The notes under the pieces are model-generated. The model searched no databases. It was not told where the DNA came from and saw only the letters and a list, made by a program, of their open reading frames with translations. A stretch of 51,774 nt of DNA from Aeromonas piscicola (GTDB lineage Bacteria > Pseudomonadota > Gammaproteobacteria > Enterobacterales > Aeromonadaceae): positions 75,931-127,704 of the forward strand of contig NZ_CDBL01000079.1 of assembly GCF_000820005.1 (NCBI RefSeq), written 5' to 3'. Position 1 is the first letter of the stretch. The number at the start of each line of letters is the position of its first letter. Positions 9,344 through 17,228 of the stretch are shown here, one piece after another. A program made the translations under genes and the position numbers.

Positions 9344-12007
9344 TCAGTTCAGCTCGGTGACGCGACTGGTACGCTGGCCATCGAAACTGGTGGTACGCAG
9401 GTAGACCTTGCCGGTCACGCTCGGCTTGGCCGCGGCGTCATAGGCAGCCCAGGTGGTGCCGTCCAGGCTGTACTGGATAGGCAAGCCTGGCAGATCCACG
9501 TTCGCTTCAAGCTTGCCGTTGATGACCTTGGCGCCCGGTACTGAGAGGCGGTATTCAACACCGGCCTGATCCAGCTTCGGCAGCACGCGCTGACCCAGCA
9601 GATTGGCGAACTGGTTCCACTCTTTGTTGAGGGTGGCCTTGTTGACATGCTTGGTCTCACCGGAGAACTCGCGTCCCTTCACATAGTTCAGCTCGAAGCC
9701 ACCTTTGTGCCAGGCACGCTCGGCCACGGAGAAGATACGCGGGTAGACCATGTACTCGTACTGGGCATCGGTCCGCACGGTTTCACTCCACTGCTGACCG
9801 GAGATACCGCGGAACTTGACCGGATCCTGGTCACCCTTGGCCACGAAGGCGTTGCCGTCGCGGTCAACCGAGGTCTCGGCGTTCTGTGGCAGGTTTTCTG
9901 GGGCAAAGGCAAACACCTTGCGGGTGTCATTGAAACGGGTTGCCCAGTAGTAGCCACGCTCGGCCGGGTGCACCTCGTTCGGGAAGTCGAAGTAGAGGTA
10001 ATCCGGGTTGGAGAGCACCACGTCATAGCCCTTGTGCGCCCACTTCATCGCCTCGTTGAAGCCACCCCAGTAGAGGGTTTCCCAGAAGTTGACCACTGTC
10101 TTGTCGGTGGCAAAATCCTTGGCGCTGCTCGCGTATTTCAGACCATCTTCCCACGCCTGCAGGGTTGAGAAACCACGCTCTTTCGCCAGCTCGCTCACTT
10201 CCTTGGCGAAGTAAACCGGCAGCTCGGCCACGTCCTTGATCTTGCCATCATCGATCATCTTCTGGCAGACCGGCGATTTGCCGAACGGCTTGTCCTGCTT
10301 GCTGGAGTCGACGTTGCCCTTCCAGGCGACCAGCTCTTCTTTCTTGGTGACGGCCGGATCCTGATAGCCACCGCCCTGCATGATGTTCTTCGCCTCATCA
10401 CCACCGTAGTGCCAGGCGGTCAACGGCTGACCGGCGGCCTGGTGCATCTGGGCCACTTCATCCATCACCTTGCTCACGAAGGTGGCAGCACCCGGCTGGC
10501 AAGGGTTGATGAAGGACATCTTGTCGTAGAACTGCACCGAGGTAACGTTGGAGGTATCTGCCGGGTCAGTCAGACGGAACTGGTTGGCTTCCGCTTCTTT
10601 GCCCTCGCTCATCAGACGCTGGTAGCGCGCCTCCATGGAAACCACGGCAGCACGGGCGTGCGCCGGCATGTTGATCTCGGGGATGACGGTGACACCACGG
10701 GCCTTGGCATAACGCACCAAATCGATGTAGTCGGACTTGCTGTAGAAACCGGAACCCTGGTTGTCGCTGGTCGGGCCGGAACCCAGTTGCGGCATCAGGC
10801 ACTTGCTCTCGGAGAGATCGTGGCAGCGCTGGCTGCCGACGTCAGTCAGCTCCGGCAGACCCGGTATCTCCAGACGCCAGCCTTCATCGTTGGTCAGCCC
10901 CAGGTGCAACTTGTTGAGCTTCATGGCTGACATCTGGTCAACCAGCTTCTTCATGGTTTCGAGGCTACGGAAGTGACGGGCCACGTCGGTCTGCATGCCG
11001 CGGTATTCAAAGCGTGGCGCATCCTCGACGCTCATCTGGCTGACCAGCTTGTCGTTGACCCCCAAGAGGGAGAGCAGGGATTGCGCGCCCCAGAAGGCAC
11101 CCTCGATGTCGTGCCCCTGGATCACAGTGCCCTGCTTGCCGATAGTCAGGTCATAACCTTCGGCCTGCTTGAGCTTGCTGCCGAGCTTGACGGTCACTGG
11201 ATAGCCGGTGTCGGAGAGGGTAACACCCAGCTTGGTCAGTTGAGCCTTCAGGGCTTCGGCGCGATCGCTTGGCAAATCCAGCGCGTTGAGCTTGATGGTA
11301 GAGAAGTCCACTTGCGGACCCGATTTGATCACTTGCTTCATCGGGGTCGGCAGTATCTGGTCATCAATCTTGCTGGCCGGCAGCAGGCTGCTGGTCAGGT
11401 TGGCGGCGAAACGGGTCTCGCTGTTCATCAGGATGTTGTTGTCATCCTTGGTGCGCTTCCAGCCATCGGCCGGCATCGGCTTCTCGTAGGTGCTGGCGTC
11501 GTCGATGTTGCTCATGCTGGCCAGCACTTTCGGCTCGGCACCTTCGCTGGCGACATACCAGTTCGGCATGATATCAGATTCGAACAGTACCCAGTATTCC
11601 ACCACCAGCGGCACTTCGACCGTGGCGTCCTTGGCAAAGCCCTTAAACTGCTCGGTTGGCGTCAAACGATAGAGGTCGCCGGTCAGATGGGTGATGGTGA
11701 ACTGGTCGTTGTCGACCCGCTGGATGCGACGGATGGAGGAGACATAGATGCTCCAGTCTTTGGAGGTCACGTCAGCACCAGTATTGGTCAGGTGCAGCTT
11801 GGCAACGCCACAGCTCGCCCACTCGGAACCCAGCGCCTGGCAATCGAGGCCGGTGCCGGCACCGTCGTTGGTGACGACTTCGTACTTGACGACGAGGTTG
11901 CTGGCGAGGGAATCGACCACGGCTTGCTTGGCGGCATCGGCTGCCTGTACCTGGCTGACAAAAACGGTAGACATGGCAATGGCTAACAGAGAATGTTTCA
12001 AGTTCAT
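9344..12007 (-). CDS. Secreted beta-N-acetylhexosaminidase (chitobiase), GH20
   Basis: An 887-residue enzyme removing terminal GlcNAc from chitobiose and chito-oligomers. A cleavable signal peptide ends near VSQVQA-ADA. Then follow the N-terminal carbohydrate-binding (CHB_HEX) domain, a GH20b domain (about 220-330), the catalytic TIM barrel, and a C-terminal Ig-like domain. The general-acid pair D537-E538 lies in HYGGDEAKN. Length and order match Serratia and Vibrio chitobiases. No lipobox is seen, so it is periplasmic or secreted. I start at 12007 because MNLKHSLLAIAM opens a proper signal peptide and GAG lies upstream; five more codons are open. It lies 121 bp downstream of nagE, probably NagC-controlled. 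Confidence 0.93.
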   Translation of the reverse strand: MNLKHSLLAIAMSTVFVSQVQAADAAKQAVVDSLASNLVVKYEVVTNDGAGTGLDCQALGSEWASCGVAKLHLTNTGADVTSKDWSIYVSSIRRIQRVDNDQFTITHLTGDLYRLTPTEQFKGFAKDATVEVPLVVEYWVLFESDIMPNWYVASEGAEPKVLASMSNIDDASTYEKPMPADGWKRTKDDNNILMNSETRFAANLTSSLLPASKIDDQILPTPMKQVIKSGPQVDFSTIKLNALDLPSDRAEALKAQLTKLGVTLSDTGYPVTVKLGSKLKQAEGYDLTIGKQGTVIQGHDIEGAFWGAQSLLSLLGVNDKLVSQMSVEDAPRFEYRGMQTDVARHFRSLETMKKLVDQMSAMKLNKLHLGLTNDEGWRLEIPGLPELTDVGSQRCHDLSESKCLMPQLGSGPTSDNQGSGFYSKSDYIDLVRYAKARGVTVIPEINMPAHARAAVVSMEARYQRLMSEGKEAEANQFRLTDPADTSNVTSVQFYDKMSFINPCQPGAATFVSKVMDEVAQMHQAAGQPLTAWHYGGDEAKNIMQGGGYQDPAVTKKEELVAWKGNVDSSKQDKPFGKSPVCQKMIDDGKIKDVAELPVYFAKEVSELAKERGFSTLQAWEDGLKYASSAKDFATDKTVVNFWETLYWGGFNEAMKWAHKGYDVVLSNPDYLYFDFPNEVHPAERGYYWATRFNDTRKVFAFAPENLPQNAETSVDRDGNAFVAKGDQDPVKFRGISGQQWSETVRTDAQYEYMVYPRIFSVAERAWHKGGFELNYVKGREFSGETKHVNKATLNKEWNQFANLLGQRVLPKLDQAGVEYRLSVPGAKVINGKLEANVDLPGLPIQYSLDGTTWAAYDAAAKPSVTGKVYLRTTSFDGQRTSRVTELN

Positions 12008-12061
12008 AACTGCTGCTCTCATTTGAAGTAAAGGTTGGAATTTCTTGGCTTTTTTTATATT

Positions 12062-12080
12062 GGGCCCCGAGGCGGGGCCC
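12062..12080. repeat. Perfect hairpin in the nagE-chitobiase gap
   Basis: GGGCCCCG-AGG-CGGGGCCC is an 8-bp stem with a 3-nt loop. On the minus (transcribed) strand it is followed by AATATAAAAAAA rather than T's, so it may attenuate or process a nagE-chitobiase transcript rather than fully terminate it. Confidence 0.6.
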
Positions 12081-12128
12081 TAGTTATGTCAACAATGGAC
12101 TTAGACTTGAGGCGAGCTTGGCGCCCGA

Positions 12129-13583
12129 TTAACGCAGGGCCTTCATCTCACCGGCGATGATTTCGGCCAATGGGCCCAGAATCACCTGCAGGTTCTGTTC
12201 ACCGAGCTTGACCACACCGGCCGCGCCCAGGGCTTTCAGCTTGCGCTCATCCACTATGCTGCGGTCTTTCAGGGTCAGACGCAGACGGGTGATGCAGGCA
12301 TCGATGGTGACCAGGTTCTCTTGACCACCCAGCACTTCCAGATACTGGCGAGCCAGTTCGGTGCGGTCTGTGGTCTGAGCCTGTACCGGTACGGCTTCGT
12401 CATCTTCACGACCCGGGGTTTTCAGGTTGAACTTGACGATGACGGCACGGAATATGACGTAGTAGAGGCCGAAGAACACCAGACCTTGTGCCAGCAGCAT
12501 GTACCAGTGGGTCGCCAGCGGGTTGCGGCTGGAGAGCACCATATCCACCAGACCGGCACTGAAGCCGAAACCGGCAATCCACTGCATGCTGGCGGCGATG
12601 AACACGGACAGACCGGTCAGCAAGGCGTGGATGACATAGAGCACAGGTGCCACGAACATGAAGGAGAATTCGAGCGGCTCTGTCACACCGGTGAAGAAGG
12701 CGGCGAAGGCGGCGGCGATCATGATGGATGCAACCTTGTCCTTGTTCTCTTTCTTGGCGGAGTGATAGATGGCCAGCGCGGCGCCCGGCAGACCGAACAT
12801 CATGATGGGGAAGAAGCCAGCCTGGTACATACCAGTGACACCCACAACCGCTTTACCGGCGTCGATGGAGGATTGGCCACCCAGGAAGTTCGGGATGTCG
12901 TTGATGCCGGCCACGTCGAACCAGAACACGGAGTTCAGGGCGTGGTGCAGACCCACGGGGATCAGCAGACGGTTGAAGAAGGCGTAGATACCGGCACCGG
13001 TAGAGCCCAGGTTGACGATGGATTCACCAAAGCTCACCAGACCACCGTAAATGACCGGCCAGACGGCCATCAGGATGAAGGCGACGACGATCATCACCAC
13101 TGAGGTCACGATCGGCACCAGACGACGGCCGGAGAAGAAGGCCAGCGCCTTGTGCAGCTCGACGCTGCTGAAGCGGTTGTAAAGCTCGGCGGCAATCACA
13201 CCGGTCAAGATACCGATGAACTGGTTCTCAATCTTGCCGAATGCTGCAGGCACTTGATCCAGCGGGATCTGCTGGATTTGCGATACAGCACCCGGGCTCA
13301 GCAAGGTGGTCACGACCAGGTAGCCGACCAGACCGGCCAGCGCGGCGGAACCGTCTTTATCCTTGGACATGCCATAGGCGACACCGACAGCAAACAGGAT
13401 GGCCATTTTGTCGATAATGGCGGCACCCGCCTTGATCAGGAAGGCAGCCAGCGCGCTGTCACCACCCCAACCGTTCGGATCGATCCAGTAGCCAACCCCC
13501 ATCAGGATCGCGGCGGCAGGCAATACCGCTACCGGCACCATCAGGGCACGGCCGATCTTTTGCAAATAACCGAGAATGTTCAC
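12129..13583 (-). CDS. nagE: GlcNAc-specific PTS permease, EIICB
   Basis: A 484-residue permease that imports and phosphorylates N-acetylglucosamine to GlcNAc-6-P. The membrane EIIC domain fills the first 370 residues (GRALMVPVAVLPAAAILMG; GVTEPLEFSFMFVAPVLYV). The EIIB domain follows a linker and carries the phosphocysteine in TIDACITRLRL (C430). E. coli NagE (648 aa) has a fused EIIA; here the protein ends after EIIB, so EIIA must come in trans, probably Crr. Translation starts at GTG 13583 with AAGGAG upstream. It is divergent from nagB across a gap holding NagC- and CRP-like sites. Confidence 0.94.
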   Translation of the reverse strand: MNILGYLQKIGRALMVPVAVLPAAAILMGVGYWIDPNGWGGDSALAAFLIKAGAAIIDKMAILFAVGVAYGMSKDKDGSAALAGLVGYLVVTTLLSPGAVSQIQQIPLDQVPAAFGKIENQFIGILTGVIAAELYNRFSSVELHKALAFFSGRRLVPIVTSVVMIVVAFILMAVWPVIYGGLVSFGESIVNLGSTGAGIYAFFNRLLIPVGLHHALNSVFWFDVAGINDIPNFLGGQSSIDAGKAVVGVTGMYQAGFFPIMMFGLPGAALAIYHSAKKENKDKVASIMIAAAFAAFFTGVTEPLEFSFMFVAPVLYVIHALLTGLSVFIAASMQWIAGFGFSAGLVDMVLSSRNPLATHWYMLLAQGLVFFGLYYVIFRAVIVKFNLKTPGREDDEAVPVQAQTTDRTELARQYLEVLGGQENLVTIDACITRLRLTLKDRSIVDERKLKALGAAGVVKLGEQNLQVILGPLAEIIAGEMKALR

Positions 13584-13675
13584 GGTTCCTCTCCTTAGTT
13601 AATGTTTTTCTAGAAATTAAGTGCTTATCACGTTTGACGCATAAGCCATCAAGGCTTGTTTGGCAGTCTAGGGCT

Positions 13676-13701
13676 TTTATTTCGCTGCGCAAATTAATAA
13701 A
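13676..13701. promoter_or_regulatory. Candidate NagC operator
   Basis: An imperfect dyad with TTATTTCGC on the left and GCGCAAATTAA on the right, in an A/T-rich flank. It sits in the nagE/nagB divergent gap. The form fits the NagC operators known in E. coli (A/T-rich arms around a CG-containing core). Assignment is by eye. Confidence 0.5.
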
Positions 13702-13706
13702 CGTAT

Positions 13707-13728
13707 ATTCGTGATCATTATCACCCAA
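13707..13728. promoter_or_regulatory. Candidate CRP site
   Basis: GTGATCATTATCAC (13711-13724) matches the CRP core GTGA-N6-TCAC. It lies between nagE and nagB and 10 bp or less from the NagC-like dyad, the usual pairing for a catabolite-controlled nag switch. Confidence 0.65.
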
Positions 13729-13856
13729 ACGAGATAAAGGTAGCGGATACATGTGGCTTAGTTCGCAATCTTTATTTACGCTATAAAACAACTTGAATCC
13801 GTCTCAGCCTATTTGCCGCCGACACCCCGGCAGCAACCCGTACAGAGGTATCTACA

Positions 13857-14657
13857 ATGCGCCTGATCCCGTTGAAATCTGCCAGCCAAGTGGGCCTGTG
13901 GTCTGCCCGTTACATCGTTGACCGTATCAATGCGTTCAAACCCACTGCCGATCGCCCCTTCGTACTGGGCCTGCCCACCGGCGGCACCCCGCTCAACACC
14001 TACAAGCGTCTGATCGAGCTGCATAAAGCGGGCGAGGTGAGCTTCGAGCACGTGGTCAGCTTCAACATGGACGAATACGTCGGCCTGCCGGAAGATCACC
14101 CCGAGAGCTACCACAGCTTCATGCACAACAACTTCTTCTGTCACATCGACATCCGCCCCGAGAACATCAACATTCTCAACGGCAACGCCCCGGATCTGGT
14201 GGCCGAGTGCAAGCGCTACGAGGAGAAGATCAAGTCCTACGGCAAGATCAACCTCTTTATGGGCGGGGTCGGCAATGACGGCCACATCGCCTTCAACGAA
14301 CCGGCCTCTTCCCTCTCCTCCCGCACCCGGGTCAAGACCCTGACCGAAGACACCCGCATCGCCAACTCCCGCTTCTTCGGCGGCGACATGGAGCAGGTGC
14401 CCAAGCTGGCGCTGACCGTGGGTGTCGGCACCCTGATGGACGCCGAAGAGATCATGATCCTGGTGACCGGCCACGGCAAGGCCCAGGCCCTGCAAGCCGC
14501 GGTAGAAGGCAGCGTCAACCACATGTGGACCATCTCCACCCTGCAACTGCATCCGAAGGGAATGATGGTGTGCGACGAGCCCTCCACCATGGAGCTCAAG
14601 GTCAAGACGGTGCGTTACTTCCAGCAGCTGGAAGCCGCCAACATCGGCCGTCTGTAA
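13857..14657 (+). CDS. nagB: Glucosamine-6-phosphate deaminase
   Basis: A 266-residue enzyme converting glucosamine-6-phosphate to fructose-6-phosphate and ammonia. The phosphate loop [12 protein letters not shown], the catalytic D72 in [10 protein letters not shown], and the [13 protein letters not shown] motif (D141, H143, E148) all match E. coli NagB, as does the length. AGAGG lies 8 nt before the ATG. It heads nagB-nagA-nagC, with NagC- and CRP-like sites upstream, so induction by GlcNAc-6-P and cAMP is expected. Confidence 0.97.
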   Translation: MRLIPLKSASQVGLWSARYIVDRINAFKPTADRPFVLGLPTGGTPLNTYKRLIELHKAGEVSFEHVVSFNMDEYVGLPEDHPESYHSFMHNNFFCHIDIRPENINILNGNAPDLVAECKRYEEKIKSYGKINLFMGGVGNDGHIAFNEPASSLSSRTRVKTLTEDTRIANSRFFGGDMEQVPKLALTVGVGTLMDAEEIMILVTGHGKAQALQAAVEGSVNHMWTISTLQLHPKGMMVCDEPSTMELKVKTVRYFQQLEAANIGRL

Positions 14658-14666
14658 GGAGCCACC

Positions 14667-15812
14667 ATGTACGCATTGACCAACTGCACCCTCTACACCG
14701 GCAGCTGTGTGCTGACCGGTTACGGGGTGGTGATCGAGGGCGACAAGATTGTCGCCATCTCCCGCCGGGCCGAACTGCCCGCCGGCATAGAACAACATGA
14801 TTTGCACGGCGCCAACCTCTGCGCCGGCTTCATCGACGTGCAGCTCAACGGCTGCGGCGGCGTCATGTTCAACGGTCACATCACCACCGAGACCCTGGCG
14901 ACCATGCAGGCCGCCAACCTGAAATCCGGTACCACCAGCTTCCTGCCGACCCTGATCACCAGTCCGGATGCGGACATGAAGCAGGCAGTTGCGGTAACGC
15001 GCGACTACATGGCTGCCCACCCCAATGAGGTACTGGGCGTGCATCTGGAGGGGCCCTACACCAACCTCAAGCGCAAGGGTATTCACCCGGCCGAGCAGAT
15101 CCGCCAGCCCGCCGACGAGATGATCGACTTCTTCTGTGCCAACAGCGACGCCATCGCCAAGATCACCCTGGCACCGGAGCGCAACAAGCCGGAGCACATC
15201 CGCCAGCTGGTGGAAGCGGGCATCCTGGTCTCTGCCGGTCATACCGCCGCCAACTACGATCAGGCCATGGCCGGCTTTGACAACGGTATCCGCTTTGCCA
15301 CCCACCTCTACAACGCCATGACCCCGACCGTGAACGGCCGCGAGCCGGGCGTGGTGGGCGCCATCTACGATCGCAAGGATGTCTATGCCGGCGTCATCGT
15401 CGATGGGCATCACGTGCACTGGGCCAACGTGCGCCTGGCCCACAAGATGCTGGGGGATCGGCTGGTGCTGGTCACCGACGCCACCGCTGCCGCCGGTGCG
15501 CCGGAAGGCTTTGAGAAGTTTGATTTTTGTGGCGCAACCGTCTATTTCCGCGATGGTCAGTGCGTCGACGAGAATGGTACACTCGGCGGTTCTGCCCTCA
15601 CCATGATTGAAGGGGTGGAGAATCTGGTCAAACAGGTCGGATTACCGCTCGATGAAGCACTGAGAATGGCCACCCTATATCCCGCTCGCGCCATTGGATG
15701 GGACTCACGTCTCGGTAGTATCCAGGTCGGAAAAATAGCCAACCTGACTGTCTTTGATCAGGCCTTCACGGTCTGCGGGACCGTGGTTAACGGACACTAC
15801 ACAACACAGTGA
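14667..15812 (+). CDS. nagA: N-acetylglucosamine-6-phosphate deacetylase
   Basis: A 381-residue amidohydrolase-fold enzyme removing acetate from GlcNAc-6-P. Metal and catalytic residues are visible: E128 in GVHLEGPY, H192 in [10 protein letters not shown]213 in ATHLYNAM, and D271 in [10 protein letters not shown]. The conserved start DVQLNGCGG follows residue 56. AAGGAG precedes the ATG at 5 nt, and only 9 bp separate it from nagB, so the two are co-translated from one operon. The product is the substrate of NagB; the substrate is also the inducer of NagC. Confidence 0.97.
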   Translation: MYALTNCTLYTGSCVLTGYGVVIEGDKIVAISRRAELPAGIEQHDLHGANLCAGFIDVQLNGCGGVMFNGHITTETLATMQAANLKSGTTSFLPTLITSPDADMKQAVAVTRDYMAAHPNEVLGVHLEGPYTNLKRKGIHPAEQIRQPADEMIDFFCANSDAIAKITLAPERNKPEHIRQLVEAGILVSAGHTAANYDQAMAGFDNGIRFATHLYNAMTPTVNGREPGVVGAIYDRKDVYAGVIVDGHHVHWANVRLAHKMLGDRLVLVTDATAAAGAPEGFEKFDFCGATVYFRDGQCVDENGTLGGSALTMIEGVENLVKQVGLPLDEALRMATLYPARAIGWDSRLGSIQVGKIANLTVFDQAFTVCGTVVNGHYTTQ

Positions 15813-15816
15813 CACT

Positions 15817-17031
15817 ATGACTGGCGGACAAATAGCAAACGTAGATCTTATCAAGCAGGTCAATAGTGCGGCCGTATATCGGCTCATCGACCTGCAAGGC
15901 CCCATCTCGCGGGTCAAAATTGCCGAGTTGAGTCAGCTGGCCCCGGCCAGCGTGACCAAAATAACCCGGCAACTGATCGAACATGGCCTGATCAAGGAGA
16001 CCTCACCGCAAGCCTCTACCGGCGGGCGGCGCGCCATCTCCCTGACCACCATCAAGCATCGCTTTCAGTTTGTGTCCGCCAAGCTCGGTCGCGGCTATCT
16101 GCAACTGAGCCTGTACGATCTCGACGGCAAGGAGCTCGATCAGCACATCACCCAGGTGACCGAGATCGACCAGCAGCCCGTGGTCGACATGCTACTGCGC
16201 GAAATTGGTGCCTTCATCGACGCCCAGCAGGAGCGCAGCCGCAACCTCATCAGCATAGCGCTGACCATGCCGGGTCTGGTCAATCCGGAATCGGGCATGG
16301 TCATCTATACCCCCAAGTACCAGATCCGCAATCTGGCGCTGGCCAAGCTGCTGGAGAACCACTTCAACCTGCCCTGCTACGTGGGCAATGACACTCGTTC
16401 GCTGGCGCTGGCCGAGCACTTCTTCGGTGAATCCCGCGACTGCATGGACTCCATCCTGGTGAGCGTGCACCAGGGGGCGGGCTCCGGCATCATCACCAAG
16501 GGCAAGGTGTTCCTCGGTCAGAACCGCAACGTCGGCGAGATCGGCCACATCCAGGTCGAACCGCTCGGCAAGCGCTGCCACTGCGGCAACTTCGGCTGCC
16601 TGGAGACCATCGCCTCCAACGAGGCCATCGTCGACAAGGTGAAGGAGCTCATCAGCCGCGGCCACCTGAGCTCGCTGCAGGAGAAGCACATCACCATCCA
16701 GGAGGTGTGCAAGGCCGCCATGGCCGGTGATGAACTGGCCCGCAGCGTGATCGAGAACGTGGGTGAGCATCTGGGACGGGCGGTGGCCATCACGGTCAAC
16801 CTGTTCAACCCGCAGAAGGTGCTGATCGCCGGTGAAATCACCGCCGCCGAAGAGATACTGTTCCCGGCCATCCGCCGCTGTGTCGAACACCAGTCACTGC
16901 CGAGCTTCCACCGTGGTCTGCCCATCGTGAAGGCGCGCTTCCAGAACCAGCCCACCATAGGCGGCTTCGCTCTGGTGAAGCGGGCCCTGCTGGAGGGTGA
17001 TCTGTTGCAGATCATCATGGAGCAGAAGTAA
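15817..17031 (+). CDS. nagC: NagC, ROK-family GlcNAc repressor
   Basis: A 404-residue ROK transcription factor. The N-terminal winged helix (about 15-70) contains QLAPASVTKITRQLIEHGL, nearly identical to E. coli NagC. The sugar-binding ROK domain follows, with GEIGHIQVEPLG and the zinc motif CHCGNFGCLET. It represses nag genes and the chitobiase until GlcNAc-6-P binds. The frame is open 21 codons earlier inside nagA, but homology to MTPGGQ-type N-termini fixes the start at 15817. There is no clear ribosome site, and the nagA stop is only 4 bp upstream, so translational coupling is likely. Confidence 0.96.
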   Translation: MTGGQIANVDLIKQVNSAAVYRLIDLQGPISRVKIAELSQLAPASVTKITRQLIEHGLIKETSPQASTGGRRAISLTTIKHRFQFVSAKLGRGYLQLSLYDLDGKELDQHITQVTEIDQQPVVDMLLREIGAFIDAQQERSRNLISIALTMPGLVNPESGMVIYTPKYQIRNLALAKLLENHFNLPCYVGNDTRSLALAEHFFGESRDCMDSILVSVHQGAGSGIITKGKVFLGQNRNVGEIGHIQVEPLGKRCHCGNFGCLETIASNEAIVDKVKELISRGHLSSLQEKHITIQEVCKAAMAGDELARSVIENVGEHLGRAVAITVNLFNPQKVLIAGEITAAEEILFPAIRRCVEHQSLPSFHRGLPIVKARFQNQPTIGGFALVKRALLEGDLLQIIMEQK

Positions 17032-17050
17032 GGCGCTGGCCTTGCGAGAT

Positions 17051-17083
17051 AAAAAAACGGCAGCCAGTGGCTGCCGTTTTTTT
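17051..17083. terminator. nagBAC terminator (bidirectional)
   Basis: Stem CGGCAGCC/GGCTGCCG with loop AGT is flanked by A7 and T7. It ends the nag operon and can also catch transcription coming from eptA on the other strand. Confidence 0.92.
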
Positions 17084-17106
17084 ATTGTGTGCTGTTCGCC
17101 GGTTTG

Positions 17107-17205
17107 CCCTGCCTGACACGGCTTGAACAGATCCAGGGCCCCGTCATACACCTTGGTCTGCACATCCATGATCCCCAGCATGGTGCGGGGCAACAGGTTG
17201 TTACG
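17107..17205 (-). pseudogene. 3' remnant of a second eptA copy
   Basis: About 95 bp repeats the 3' end of the neighbouring eptA. Positions 17123-17181 equal 17248-17306 at 58 of 59 bases by eye. The translated remnant, MLGIMDVQTKVYDGALDLFK followed by PCQAG, matches the true C-terminus except R to Q, but it lacks the stop codon. Its upstream part (NNLLPRT) diverges from the intact gene (DNLFHS). This is a leftover of tandem duplication, or of replacement of one paralogue by another. Confidence 0.8.
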
Positions 17206-17228
17206 TGCACTCAACCTTGCTTGCTCAT

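Noticed and set aside
13809..15443. 544-codon minus-strand frame opposite nagB and nagA
   Set aside because: It spans two well-supported genes antisense and has no recognisable domain.
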